Positions 7,333-16,045 are shown, numbered from the stretch's first letter. The stretch: DNA of 32,025 bases from Paenibacillus marchantiophytorum (GCF_014640555.1 NZ_BMHE01000016.1:1-32025), one strand, 5' to 3'. Translations and numbers: made by a program. The notes: generated from the sequence alone by a model not told the origin.

Positions 7333-8736
7333 ATGAAACCGCGAACGCGCCATGAGCGCCGCTCCTCGCTGCTGTACTCACCTAAGTATTGGCTTCTTCT
7401 TACTATTTTTTGCTTACTGGCGGCTAGTATTGTTGTGTTCTTGGGAAGGCAGTATTTTACGTTGACGCCTACAGTGGAGCAGAGGGCAGAACAGCCTGCC
7501 CAGACAATGGCGCCCGTTCATCGGGATGCGCTCGATTTCCATATGATCGACTTCGAACAGGGCTGGCTGAGATATTCGGACGGTGTAATGAAGACGGAGG
7601 ATGGAGGAGCACAGTGGCTGGAGGCAGAGGCAAGCTTGCCGAGTGAGGCGGCTGTGGGCCATGAAGCGGTAGACGAAACGACACTCGGAATGCTGGGAAT
7701 GAGCATAAATCAGCAGCTGACCAGCCTGATGTTCGGATCCAAAACGTATCCGGTCAAACAAACCCAGTTTCTGACCGATCGAATCGGATGGGCACTCGTG
7801 GGAGAGGCCGGGGCGCTGCAGACTCCGTTATTGGTGACGACAGATGGGGGACAAACGTGGAACGGTGAGGTGACATCTGCTATTCGTGCCGCCATCCTCG
7901 CAGAGAAAGAGCGGCTTGTGCAGTTGAAAAAGGAGGCCGCGCTATACGCGTCTACCGATTCAGCCAAGGCGGCCATCCAGTCGGAGTGGACACTTCTTCC
8001 GAGTACGTCAGCCCCTGGTGACGTGGTCCTCGTTCGCCATAATAAGCCGGGGAAAGTCGAGTGGCTGGGTAAAGTGTATAACCTGCAGCCCTTCGGGGGC
8101 GGTTATTTTACTTATTTGCCGATCACGATGCAGGCGAAGCCGGGCAAATATCCGATCGGTGATCAAACGTTAACCATTCAGGCAAAAAAGTTCGAAACGC
8201 AGTATTTGAAAGTCACTGCCGAAATGGAAAGCATGAAGCAGGATACGGCGCGCATTAATGCCGATCAGAAGAAGATTGATCTGGCGCGCAGCAAGTCAGA
8301 GCCGGAGTTTCTGTTCAGCGGGCCGTTCGTGAAGCCGATCGAGGGGATTTTGACGACGCCGTATGGGTACACGCGGTATGTGAACGGGAAATACGACAGC
8401 GCGCATCTGGCTGTCGATCTGGCCGCGAAGGAAGGCACCCCGATCAAAGCGGCTAATGACGGGGTTGTCGCGCTTGCGGACAGCCTGTACTTAACGGGCA
8501 ATTCCATCTATCTCGATCATGGGATGGGTCTGTTCTCACAATACGCCCACCTTTCCGAGCTGCGCGTCAAAACGGGCGATCGCGTCAAGCAAGGCGATAT
8601 TATCGGGCTTGTCGGCACGACGGGATTCTCTACCGGGCCGCATTTGCACTTTACTTTTTGGGCGCATAACGTGCAGGTCAATCCCGATTTGTTCTGGGCT
8701 ACGACACCTTTTCGCTGGGTGGAACCGAAAAACTAA
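7333..8736 (+). CDS. Membrane-anchored M23 metallopeptidase with Asp-box segments
   Basis: The protein of 467 residues begins with a basic stretch and one membrane helix (about 19-38), which places the rest outside the cell. Two Asp-box-like motifs, TEDGGAQW (88-95) and TTDGGQTW (169-176), lie in the N-terminal half. A beta-rich segment (about 220-290) resembles the accessory domain that precedes some M23 peptidases, and a helical stretch follows (about 290-320). The M23 domain (about 333-455) has the zinc and catalytic residues H358-x3-D362, H406 and H437-L-H439. It should cut peptide cross-links in peptidoglycan during growth, division or sporulation. An overlapping three-codon ORF beginning at 7325 ends inside the start codon. 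A terminator shared with the opposing channel gene follows. Confidence 0.9.
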   Translation: MKPRTRHERRSSLLYSPKYWLLLTIFCLLAASIVVFLGRQYFTLTPTVEQRAEQPAQTMAPVHRDALDFHMIDFEQGWLRYSDGVMKTEDGGAQWLEAEASLPSEAAVGHEAVDETTLGMLGMSINQQLTSLMFGSKTYPVKQTQFLTDRIGWALVGEAGALQTPLLVTTDGGQTWNGEVTSAIRAAILAEKERLVQLKKEAALYASTDSAKAAIQSEWTLLPSTSAPGDVVLVRHNKPGKVEWLGKVYNLQPFGGGYFTYLPITMQAKPGKYPIGDQTLTIQAKKFETQYLKVTAEMESMKQDTARINADQKKIDLARSKSEPEFLFSGPFVKPIEGILTTPYGYTRYVNGKYDSAHLAVDLAAKEGTPIKAANDGVVALADSLYLTGNSIYLDHGMGLFSQYAHLSELRVKTGDRVKQGDIIGLVGTTGFSTGPHLHFTFWAHNVQVNPDLFWATTPFRWVEPKN

Positions 8737-8741
8737 AGAAG

Positions 8742-8785
8742 AGGGACACTGAGCGCGCATGGCTGCTGCGCAGGTGTCCTTTTTC
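8742..8785. terminator. Intrinsic terminator between the M23 gene and the K+ channel gene
   Basis: GGACAC (8744-8749) pairs with GTGTCC (8774-8779), with inner pairing of GCGC and GCGC, followed by five T in the + direction. The hairpin lies between converging genes and may serve both. Confidence 0.75.
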
Positions 8786-9818
8786 ATTCGATAACAGAAA
8801 TGCGTTCATAGGTTTCCATGTCACAAATGACGAACAGCCGAGCCTCCTCGGGAATCAGCTGATCCAGCTTGCGGTTGATGTTCAGTTGATCGCCATCAGA
8901 GATCAGGGTAGCACCCTCTTCAAGCAGCTGCTCAAAAGCGTCGCGGTAGGATCTCCAAGCTTTTCTCCGACCAAGCACATGGAAGTTGCTATCGGATTGT
9001 TTGGTCAGAAGCTGGGACACAATGCGGGAAGACCCTGGCGCGAAAGCGGAGCGAACGGCCAGTTGTGAAATGGTTTCGTTGCCAAGGATGAATTCGTTGA
9101 CGTTAACGTGTTGGAAGTTTTGCATATTTTCCCGGTTTTTAATCTCAACAATGGAGTGAACGTGCCGATAATTACGCTCAATCGTTGTGGCGACAAGCAG
9201 GGTTTTGCCATCAACGAAGGAAGGATCGCGAAGCATGGTATGGTCTTCGGTGGTGTCATTCGCAAAGACAAAAACGGCGCGTGCTTTCGTCATATTGGCC
9301 ATTTCCAACGTTTCCAGATGTGTCGGATTGCCTTGAATGTAATGCACGCGATTATGGATGATAGGCGTCTTTTCCAGTGTATCAATAAGCACGATCTCGG
9401 TTTCCTCATCGGAATTCAGAATTTCTTGAATGGCAAGTTCCGCATGTTTGCTCCAATCGATCATGACGAAGTGTTGTTCACCTTGATATCTCAATTTGCC
9501 CGCCTCCTTTCGTTGTCTGTAAATGAATAGGGAATCAATCACTTTGCCAATGGTTACAGAAATTAAGCCGATACCGAAAATGTAGAGAAATATTCCGAGG
9601 CACTTGCCTGCTACCGTTCTGGGATAATAATCCCCGTAGCCGGTTGTGGTCACGGTTGTCATGACCCACCAGAGGCCGTTGAAGAGGTTGCCGAAGGTTT
9701 CTTTTTCCAAGAGATAGGCACAGGAAGAAGACAGCATAAGAAACAGAAGGGCGAGACCGAATACAAACTTGTTATTCAATCGCAGCAATTTGAGAAAGAA
9801 CTTAGTGAAATAGAACAT
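8784..9818 (-). CDS. Two-helix potassium channel with C-terminal RCK/TrkA-N domain (YugO-like)
   Basis: Two membrane helices (about 20-37 and 70-93) flank a pore loop with TVTTTGYGDYYP, the K+ selectivity filter. A cytoplasmic RCK-type domain follows from about residue 113. Its nucleotide-binding loop is altered (HFVMIDWSKHAELA instead of GxGxxG), as in some YugO-like channels. It should pass K+ under control of a ligand bound to the RCK domain; YugO of Bacillus subtilis acts in electrical signalling in biofilms. The start is placed at 9818 because AAAGG sits nine bases before that ATG but directly touches an upstream in-frame ATG at 9827. The product has 344 residues, or 347 from the other start. 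The helicase gene is divergent, with a short shared control region. Confidence 0.87.
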   Translation of the reverse strand: MFYFTKFFLKLLRLNNKFVFGLALLFLMLSSSCAYLLEKETFGNLFNGLWWVMTTVTTTGYGDYYPRTVAGKCLGIFLYIFGIGLISVTIGKVIDSLFIYRQRKEAGKLRYQGEQHFVMIDWSKHAELAIQEILNSDEETEIVLIDTLEKTPIIHNRVHYIQGNPTHLETLEMANMTKARAVFVFANDTTEDHTMLRDPSFVDGKTLLVATTIERNYRHVHSIVEIKNRENMQNFQHVNVNEFILGNETISQLAVRSAFAPGSSRIVSQLLTKQSDSNFHVLGRRKAWRSYRDAFEQLLEEGATLISDGDQLNINRKLDQLIPEEARLFVICDMETYERISVIE

Positions 9819-9850
9819 GTGCGGCATCCTTTCTCTTAGGGATCATTTCA

Positions 9851-9859
9851 TGTTAAAAT
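9851..9859 (+). promoter_or_regulatory. Extended -10 promoter for the helicase gene
   Basis: TGTTAAAAT contains TAAAAT (9854-9859) with an upstream TG. A start near 9866 would leave out the upstream AAGGAA and favours the GGAG-preceded ATG at 9894. Confidence 0.4.
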
Positions 9860-9893
9860 AAGGAACAAATGTTCTGGAATGGAGAATCATCAC

Positions 9894-12215
9894 ATGGCTG
9901 ATATCGTCAATATTTCTGTGCGCTCTTTGGTTGAGTATGTGTACCGCAGGGGCAGTATCGAGATCGGCTTTCGAACGAGCAAGGCGCTGACCGAAGGCAC
10001 CAAGGCCCATCAGAAACTGCAGAAACAATATGGCGAATTGGATCAGCATGAGGTGTATGTATCGGCAGAGATTCCTTATGAAGGCCTTATATTTGTCATT
10101 GATGGACGCTGTGATGGGTTGCTGATGGATGACGATGGCATAACGGTTACGGTGGATGAAATCAAATCGACTTCCGGGGATATCACGCTGATTGATGCGG
10201 ATTCCTATCCCGTCCACTGGGCGCAAGCGAAGTGCTATGCCTATATGGTAGCCAAAGATCGCGGTCTTAGCCGCATGCGCATACAACTTACTTATATGCA
10301 GGTCGAGACGGAGGAAACGCTTCGCTTTGTGGAGGAAGCAGCGGCGGACGAGTTGGAGCAGTTCGTGTGGCAGGTGGTGCGGCTGTATTATCCGTACGCA
10401 CAGGCTAGGTATGAGCATGAGCAGCGAAGGAATCGGAGTGTGAAGGAGTTGGCTTTCCCGTTTCCGAGCTACCGCGAAGGGCAGCGCAAGCTTGCTGGGG
10501 CAGTCTATCAGACGATCCAGGAAGGGCATAAGCTGTTCGCCAAAGCGCCAACAGGCATCGGGAAGACGATGTCGACCTTATTTCCCTCCGTCAAAGCGAT
10601 TGGACAGGGGCTGCTGCAGCGGATTTTCTATTTGACGGCGAAGACAATAACGCGCACCGCAGCGGAGGAAGCTTTTGCGCTTATGCAGAGCCAAGGACTG
10701 CAGCTTCATACTGTGACGATAACCGCGAAAGATAAGGTTTGTTTTCAGGAGGAGGTTCGCTGTACCAAGGAGCATTGCGAGTTCGCAGACGGGTATTTTG
10801 ACCGGATTAATGAGGCGGTGCTGGATGTGCTGCGGCATGCGACAATTATGACACGTCCCGTTATAGAATCGTATGCGCGTAAGCACCGCGTATGTCCTTT
10901 TGAGTTTTCACTGGATATCGCTTATGCGGCGGATGCGGTTATATGTGATTACAATTATATTTTCGACCCTCGCGTGAATTTGAAAAGGTTGTTTGAGGAG
11001 CAGAAGCGGCATACCGCTTTGCTGGTGGATGAGGCGCATAACCTTGTCGACCGCGCGCGGGAGATGTACAGCAGCGAGCTGCCCAAATCGAGTTTTCTCG
11101 CGCTGCAAAGAGAATACAAAGGCGTTCGCGCAGAGCTGCACGATGCGGCCAAGGCGCTTAATCAGTATTACATCGCGCTGCGTAAAAGGTTGGGCGACAG
11201 CCAGATGCTCGTGGAGCCAGAGCTGCCGGAGAGTTTGATCGCCCTGCTCGAAGTGTTCATTGCGGCGGCAGAAAAAGAGCTGGCCGGGCAAGGGGGCTCG
11301 GCGGCTTCCTCCGCAGTTCTTCTGCTGGAGGTGTATTTTAACGCGCAGAACTTTGTGCGGATTGCCAAGTTATTCGATGAGCGGTATGTGACGTTTACCG
11401 TCAATGAGAGGAACGAGATCAGCGTGAAGCTGATCTGTCTCGATCCCTCGCATCTGCTGCGGCAGATGGGGAAGGGGTACAGGTCGCATGTGTTCTTCTC
11501 TGCGACGTTATCCCCGCTATCCTATTTCATGGACACGCTGGGAGCGGGGGAGGAGGACTACTCTGTGACGGTGCCGTCTCCTTTCAGCAAGGATCAGCTG
11601 GAAGTATTCGTGCAGCCCTTGTCGACGCGCTATCAGGATCGTGAGCGCAGCCGAGAGCCGATAGCCCGCTCTTTGCACGAATTAGTGACCGGGCGGACGG
11701 GCAACTATTTGGTGTTCTTCCCCTCGTATGCCTATATGAGCAGCGTGTACGAGGTTTTCACCGATCTTGCTGCGGACAGCGAGATGAGGGTGCTCGTTCA
11801 GCAGACGCAGATGTCCGAGGAGGAGCGGGAGCAGTTTCTGGCGGAGTTCCAGGCGGGGACGGAGATTACGCTTGTGGGGTTCGCGGTGATGGGCGGCATC
11901 TTCTCCGAAGGCATCGATTTGGTCGGAGACCGACTGACGGGCGTCGCTGTCGTTGGCGTCGGTTTGCCGCAGCTGGGACCGGAGCGCAACCTGATCAAGT
12001 CTTACTTGGACAGTACGGGCAAGAATGGCTACGAGTACGCCTACGTCTTCCCCGGCATGAACAAGGTGCAGCAGGCCGGCGGCCGCTTGATCCGCTCCGA
12101 AACGGATCGGGGCGTGCTGCTGCTGATCGACGACCGCTACTTGCAGCCGCTGTATCAGCGATTGCTGCCGGAGGAGTGGCGGGCGTACACTGTGCTCCCT
12201 GCGCAGCGGCGATAG
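9894..12215 (+). CDS. PD-(D/E)XK nuclease-XPD/DinG-family helicase fusion
   Basis: The protein has 773 residues from this start. The N-terminal part (about 1-160) shows a nuclease core: D74 in RCDGLL and E89-I-K91 in VDEIKST. A superfamily 2 iron-sulfur helicase follows, with Walker A KAPTGIGKT (about 218-225), DEAH in LLVDEAHN (about 380), and late motifs FFSATLSPL and QAGGRLIRSETDRG. Four Cys between about 282 and 332 (KVC, VRC, EHC, RVC) fit the 4Fe-4S site of XPD/DinG enzymes. It should unwind DNA from a 5' end and may also cut it, in repair. The ATG at 9894 follows TGGAG by nine bases; an in-frame ATG at 9879 has no well-placed site. The C-terminal third is GC-rich. No clear terminator follows. 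Confidence 0.9.
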   Translation: MADIVNISVRSLVEYVYRRGSIEIGFRTSKALTEGTKAHQKLQKQYGELDQHEVYVSAEIPYEGLIFVIDGRCDGLLMDDDGITVTVDEIKSTSGDITLIDADSYPVHWAQAKCYAYMVAKDRGLSRMRIQLTYMQVETEETLRFVEEAAADELEQFVWQVVRLYYPYAQARYEHEQRRNRSVKELAFPFPSYREGQRKLAGAVYQTIQEGHKLFAKAPTGIGKTMSTLFPSVKAIGQGLLQRIFYLTAKTITRTAAEEAFALMQSQGLQLHTVTITAKDKVCFQEEVRCTKEHCEFADGYFDRINEAVLDVLRHATIMTRPVIESYARKHRVCPFEFSLDIAYAADAVICDYNYIFDPRVNLKRLFEEQKRHTALLVDEAHNLVDRAREMYSSELPKSSFLALQREYKGVRAELHDAAKALNQYYIALRKRLGDSQMLVEPELPESLIALLEVFIAAAEKELAGQGGSAASSAVLLLEVYFNAQNFVRIAKLFDERYVTFTVNERNEISVKLICLDPSHLLRQMGKGYRSHVFFSATLSPLSYFMDTLGAGEEDYSVTVPSPFSKDQLEVFVQPLSTRYQDRERSREPIARSLHELVTGRTGNYLVFFPSYAYMSSVYEVFTDLAADSEMRVLVQQTQMSEEEREQFLAEFQAGTEITLVGFAVMGGIFSEGIDLVGDRLTGVAVVGVGLPQLGPERNLIKSYLDSTGKNGYEYAYVFPGMNKVQQAGGRLIRSETDRGVLLLIDDRYLQPLYQRLLPEEWRAYTVLPAQRR

Positions 12216-12323
12216 GGGCGAACTTTGCTTGAGCGGCTGGGGGCTCTGGCGGCCCGCCGGCTCTAGGCATGCGGCGCTCGCGGGGGAGCTCAGCGGCTTC
12301 TGTGGCCGGCACGCCGAGTGTGA

Positions 12324-12344
12324 TAACGCTGTTTTACAGCGTTA
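12324..12344. repeat. Perfect hairpin downstream of the helicase gene
   Basis: TAACGCTG and CAGCGTTA form an 8-base perfect inverted repeat around TTTTA. No T run follows, so it is not a classic terminator. The surrounding 12216-12530 shows no convincing gene; it changes from a very GC-rich start to average composition. Confidence 0.5.
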
Positions 12345-12530
12345 AAGCTGTAGATGCTGGCCCGAAAGCAGTTGTAACGTTGAAAAACGCGCTTACAGGA
12401 AAGGGAAATGCTGAAAACCTGCCCCGCCATGATGGAGTGGTTCGATGCGATGCGATGAGAACAAGGCAGCTGAACTTATTTGTTCGAATTGCTGCTGGTT
12501 TGCAGTTATATACAATCTATTTGGCAGAAT

Positions 12531-12853
12531 GAGATCCGCTAGCTTAGCTATCGCGCGGAGATAAGGGAACGTCAATCCGCGATTATAGTAAAATGTGTCA
12601 TGATCGCGAGTTTGAGGGAACTACAGTGCGCTATAATTCTGAAAACAGCTATATCTATTAAGCCAGAGGGAACTACGGTCCGCTATTTCACCATTTCCCG
12701 GTTGGAATCAGCAGTTTTCGCTGAAATAGCGGATCTCAGTTCCCTTTCATGCTACGTTTACACCAGTTTCCGCCAGTTAGCGGATCATAGTTCCTTTTCG
12801 CGCGACGCTGTCTGTTACTGCAAAGCCCGAAGGGAACTAGGATCCGCTATATC
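12531..12853. repeat. Cluster of five units of a dispersed intergenic repeat
   Basis: The motif GGGAACTAnGnTCCGCTATTTC occurs at 12614-12634 (+), 12666-12689 (+), 12723-12748 (-), 12773-12799 (-) and 12829-12853 (+), at intervals of about 50-57 bases. The first 164 bases (12531-12694) closely match 31864-32025 at the end of the window. Neighbouring units in opposite orientation (second and third; fourth and fifth) can form long hairpins. No transposase, target-site duplication or ORF with a ribosome binding site is seen, so this is a non-coding repeat, not an insertion sequence. Confidence 0.75.
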
Positions 12854-12971
12854 GTTGAAAACCGTTAATAAGGCGCTCAAAACAGGCGTTCACTGACTGA
12901 CGTTCGTCCATGCATTTCAATTGCCATTGCAATACAATAAACCATCCGATGCAGAAGGGAGCGAAGTTAGA

Positions 12972-13082
12972 ATGGGTTATGCTGCAGAAGGTTGTTATAG
13001 CGGTGGAAGGGGTACAAGTTCGACAATTGTCCTGGTTCTCTTCATTCTTTTAGTTATTATTACTAGTGCATTTGTTTGGTAA
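12972..13082 (+). CDS. YjcZ-family tiny sporulation membrane protein
   Basis: The product has 36 residues: a Gly/Ser-rich start with one Cys (MGYAAEGCYSGGRG) and a hydrophobic C-terminal helix (TIVLVLFILLVII). This is the pattern of the YjcZ tiny membrane proteins of spore formers, whose molecular role is not established. AAGGGAG lies about 11 bases before the ATG. A similar gene follows about 285 bases downstream. A sporulation sigma promoter is expected but none was identified with confidence. Confidence 0.8.
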   Translation: MGYAAEGCYSGGRGTSSTIVLVLFILLVIITSAFVW

Positions 13083-13367
13083 TTCATAATAGACTCATGC
13101 TTTTTTAGAGATTGCAACAATCAGTTAAAGGGGCAAGTTTGAGATGGTATCGTGGATAAACGCTCGCGTGATAAAATCTATCTTCGTTCAATGCCAAACC
13201 GCTAAGCACTAGTACGTTTACAACGTTCAGCCCATTCTATCCCAATTATCCCGCTTGTCCTTTGTGATTTGTTGGCAATTAAGGAGTCTCCACTTTTCTT
13301 GCGTAAGCTATTGTTTTTCTTCTGAGAAAAAGCAATGTTGAAATTACGATGAAAGGAGTGACTGAAT

Positions 13368-13469
13368 ATGGGATGTGAAGCAGGCGTAGGCTATGGCGGC
13401 AATAGTTCAGCAGCAGTATTGGTTCTCTTTATCTTGTTGGTTATTATTACTATGACTTTTGCCATATAA
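13368..13469 (+). CDS. YjcZ-family tiny sporulation membrane protein, second copy
   Basis: The product has 33 residues (MGCEAGVGYGGNSS followed by AAVLVLFILLVIITMTFAI). The hydrophobic segment LVLFILLVIIT is identical to that of the 12972 gene, so the two are probably a local duplication. GAAAGGAG lies upstream of the ATG. A bidirectional terminator follows. Confidence 0.82.
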   Translation: MGCEAGVGYGGNSSAAVLVLFILLVIITMTFAI

Positions 13470-13525
13470 TAGGCAGCAGCAATGATTTTCGCCCGCATAA
13501 GCATAAGCAACTACTGAACGAAATC

Positions 13526-13573
13526 AAAAAAGAGTGTCTCCAACGCCGCGGCGTCAGAGAACACTCTTTTTTT
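13526..13573. terminator. Bidirectional terminator between the yjcZ-like and alcohol dehydrogenase genes
   Basis: AAAAAAGAGTGT (13526-13537) pairs with ACACTCTTTTTT (from 13561), with further inner pairing of ACGCC and GGCGT. A and T runs on either side serve both converging genes. Confidence 0.85.
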
Positions 13574-13575
13574 AC

Positions 13576-14739
13576 TTAAAGCGACATACGGTAAATGTTC
13601 ACGACATCCTCGCGCGTCAACTTCTTGAAGTTGCCGAAATCGCCGTACACCATGGCCTTGTCTGTCATGATTTCCAGGGTGGAGTCGTCGATGTTGTAAT
13701 CGGCTAATTTGCTTGGAGCGCCAATGGCCGCGAAGAAATCGCGCAGGGCTGCGATACCCTCTTCCGCAATTTGGCGATCTGACTTGTCGGCCGTCTCGAT
13801 GTCGAAGACGCGCTGTGCAAACTGTTTAAATCTCGGTACGTTGGCATCCAGTGTATAGGTCATCCAGTTCGGGAATAGAATGGCCAATCCGCCGCCATGA
13901 GGGATATCGTGAACGGCGGACACGGCATGCTCCAAGTTATGCGTAGCCCAGTCGCCGCGCACGCCCATACTCAAGATGCCGTTAAGTGCCATGGTGCCGC
14001 TGTATAGAATTGTGGCGCGATCGTCCAGGTTCTCCAGATCCTGCAAGAGCCGAGGAGCGGTGTCGATCACAGTGCGTAAGATGGTTTCACAGAAGCCATC
14101 CTGCAAAGGGCTATTTGTTGTGTGATGGAAATATTGTTCGAAGACATGGGACATGATATCCACGATGCCATATACGGTTTGATTTTCCGGCAAGGAGACG
14201 GTGTGAGCAGGGTCGAGAATGGAGAATTTCGGGAAAGCAAACGGGCTGCCCCAGCCGAGTTTCTCTTGGGTTTCCCAATTGGTAATCACGGAACCCGAAT
14301 TCATCTCGGAGCCAGTGGCTGCGATGGTGAGGACTGTTCCAAGTGGAAGCGCACCCTTAGGGGAGGCTTTGCGCGTAACGATATCCCAGAAGTCGCCTGC
14401 ATACTGCGCGCCTACGGCAACAGCTTTGGCACAATCGATGACGCTGCCTCCGCCAACAGCGAGAATGAGGTCGATGTTTTGTTTGCGACACAGCTCGACA
14501 CCGCGATGAACGGTGGTCAGTCGGGGATTCGGTTCCACGCCGCTGAGTTCGAAGACTTGAGCATCGATTCCTTTTAACAGATGAAGGACGTTGGTGTAAA
14601 TCCCGTTATTCTTGATGCTTCCGCCACCATAGACGAGCAGTACGTTTTTGCCGTATTTGGGAACCTCAGCTGTTAATTTCTCCAGTTGTCCCTGACCGAA
14701 ATGCAGTGTGGTTGGATTGTGGAATGTAAAAGTATTCAT
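13576..14739 (-). CDS. Iron-dependent alcohol dehydrogenase (butanol dehydrogenase / YugJ-like)
   Basis: The product of 387 residues is a full-length group III alcohol dehydrogenase. The NAD(P) site shows YGGGSIKNNG and AVGGGSVIDCAK. Metal-binding residues are visible in VDIMSHVFEQYF and in THNLEHAVSAVHDIPHGGGLA. It should interconvert aldehydes and alcohols with NAD(P)H; the length and motifs match the YugJ/BdhA group. GAGGAGG precedes the ATG at a good distance, and a promoter lies just upstream. It appears to be a one-gene transcript ending in the shared terminator at 13526-13573. Confidence 0.92.
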   Translation of the reverse strand: MNTFTFHNPTTLHFGQGQLEKLTAEVPKYGKNVLLVYGGGSIKNNGIYTNVLHLLKGIDAQVFELSGVEPNPRLTTVHRGVELCRKQNIDLILAVGGGSVIDCAKAVAVGAQYAGDFWDIVTRKASPKGALPLGTVLTIAATGSEMNSGSVITNWETQEKLGWGSPFAFPKFSILDPAHTVSLPENQTVYGIVDIMSHVFEQYFHHTTNSPLQDGFCETILRTVIDTAPRLLQDLENLDDRATILYSGTMALNGILSMGVRGDWATHNLEHAVSAVHDIPHGGGLAILFPNWMTYTLDANVPRFKQFAQRVFDIETADKSDRQIAEEGIAALRDFFAAIGAPSKLADYNIDDSTLEIMTDKAMVYGDFGNFKKLTREDVVNIYRMSL

Positions 14740-14786
14740 CGATATACCTCCTCTGTAAATCTGTTGGACAGATGTAGTCCTTCTTC

Positions 14787-14815
14787 ATTGTATAGAATAC
14801 AGTGTGAAAAAACAA
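14787..14815 (-). promoter_or_regulatory. Promoter of the alcohol dehydrogenase gene
   Basis: On the minus strand TTGTTT (14810-14815) and TACAAT (14787-14792) are separated by 17 bases, about 48 bases before the start codon. Confidence 0.55.
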
Positions 14816-14966
14816 AACGAAGCAATGAAGGGATACGTACTTATAAGTTGGTTACCCTATCTAGTTATTGCTGAATCTATTTATAGATAAATAGTGGAAA
14901 TGATTGATCCATCTTGGAGATTTCAACGTTACATGTATAATTTCACTTTTGGGAAGTGAGTACGTC

Positions 14967-15998
14967 ATGTTCGCAACTAGAAAATCGGATCATGTTTTAG
15001 AAACTGCCTATAGCTGTGTAAGATGGTTTTTGGTGCCGACATCGACCTTGCTATTTTTCAAATACTATTACCACACGACATTAGATTTGATTCTTTATTT
15101 CACGCTATTCATTTTTGCTATTGCTTATATGACGGGGACAGAAATTGCTCTGCATCGCAGTCCTGTCGATTCCATGTTCTATCGTTATATGACGAGAATA
15201 GGCGTTGTGATGGATTATTTGACCTTTCTTGCGGTTGTCTCACTGACCGGGGGAACCCATAGTCCGCTGTATCCGATTGCCTATTTGGTGCTTTTGCATG
15301 CGTCGCTGTATTGGAGTTTAATAGGCGCTATGGTGGCAACGTGCATGGTAATTATCGGCTATATTGGCATCGTTTTGACCATAGATGGCGGTTTCACGCT
15401 AGGGGAGATGCCGCGGCATTTATTTAACTTTGCCTTTTTAATCATGATTGGTGTCATTGGCGGCATCATTGTTTCACGGGAACGAAAGCATTTTGTAGAG
15501 AAGGATATTTTTGAGAATTTGGCTAAAAAAGACTATCTGACGGGGCTTTACAATCACCGCAGTTTTCAGGAGCACATTAGGGAAACGATGGTGAAGCAAC
15601 AGCGGTTTGCCCTGGTGATGGGTGATATTGATTATTTCAAAAAGGTGAATGATCAATACGGTCATCAAGTTGGTGACGCGGTTCTGCGATCCATCGGTAC
15701 ACTGCTTGATTCGATGATTTCCTCGGCTTACGGCCGGGTATTTCGATATGGCGGGGAGGAATTCGCGATTATTCTGTATACGCAGGACCAACATATCGCG
15801 AGTGATTTGCTGCGTCAATTCATGGACAAGCTGCGTGAGCTGGAGTTCGGAACGGAACAGGAAAAGTTCCATATCACGATGAGCTTGGGCGCTACGATTC
15901 GAGACAAAGAGCAGTGGACGACAGAGTTAGTTGCGACAGCAGATTCCCTTTTGTATGCCGCCAAGGAACAGGGCAGAGACCGAATCGTTTGGGGATAG
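14967..15998 (+). CDS. Membrane diguanylate cyclase (GGDEF domain)
   Basis: The protein has 343 residues from this start. About five or six membrane helices cover residues 15-170 and form a sensor of unrecognised type. A GGDEF domain follows, from DYLTGLYNHRSF (about 189-200) through MGDIDYFKKVND to the active-site GGEEF (262-266). It should make cyclic di-GMP from two GTP at the membrane. The inhibitory RxxD site expected nine residues before the GG pair is absent (S-A-Y-G at that place), so product inhibition through that site is unlikely. The start at 14967 is favoured by GGGAAGTGAG just upstream; a TTG start at 14904 would add 21 residues without a clear site. A palindrome, ATCTATTTATAGAT (14875-14888), lies upstream. 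Confidence 0.88.
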   Translation: MFATRKSDHVLETAYSCVRWFLVPTSTLLFFKYYYHTTLDLILYFTLFIFAIAYMTGTEIALHRSPVDSMFYRYMTRIGVVMDYLTFLAVVSLTGGTHSPLYPIAYLVLLHASLYWSLIGAMVATCMVIIGYIGIVLTIDGGFTLGEMPRHLFNFAFLIMIGVIGGIIVSRERKHFVEKDIFENLAKKDYLTGLYNHRSFQEHIRETMVKQQRFALVMGDIDYFKKVNDQYGHQVGDAVLRSIGTLLDSMISSAYGRVFRYGGEEFAIILYTQDQHIASDLLRQFMDKLRELEFGTEQEKFHITMSLGATIRDKEQWTTELVATADSLLYAAKEQGRDRIVWG

Positions 15999-16016
15999 AC
16001 ACCGTAATCCTTTAAT

Positions 16017-16045
16017 CATGTAACAGGAGGAATTCTTGTTACATG
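16017..16045. repeat. Inverted repeat downstream of the cyclase gene
   Basis: CATGTAACA and TGTTACATG form a perfect 9-base inverted repeat around GGAGGAATTCT. The loop exposes a ribosome-binding-site-like GGAGG, but no ORF of note follows. No T run follows, so it is not a standard terminator. Confidence 0.45.

Noticed and set aside
9843..10529. Antisense open frame of 228 codons opposite the helicase gene
   Set aside because: The translation is His/Arg/Ile-rich without domain features and lies opposite the nuclease domain of a clear gene.
12269..12532. Open frame of 87 codons after the helicase gene
   Set aside because: It has no ribosome binding site, mixed base composition and no recognisable feature, and it spans a hairpin.
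12614..12853. Regularly spaced repeats resembling a small CRISPR array
   Set aside because: The units are imperfect and occur in both orientations, and no cas gene is near. They are treated as a dispersed repeat family.
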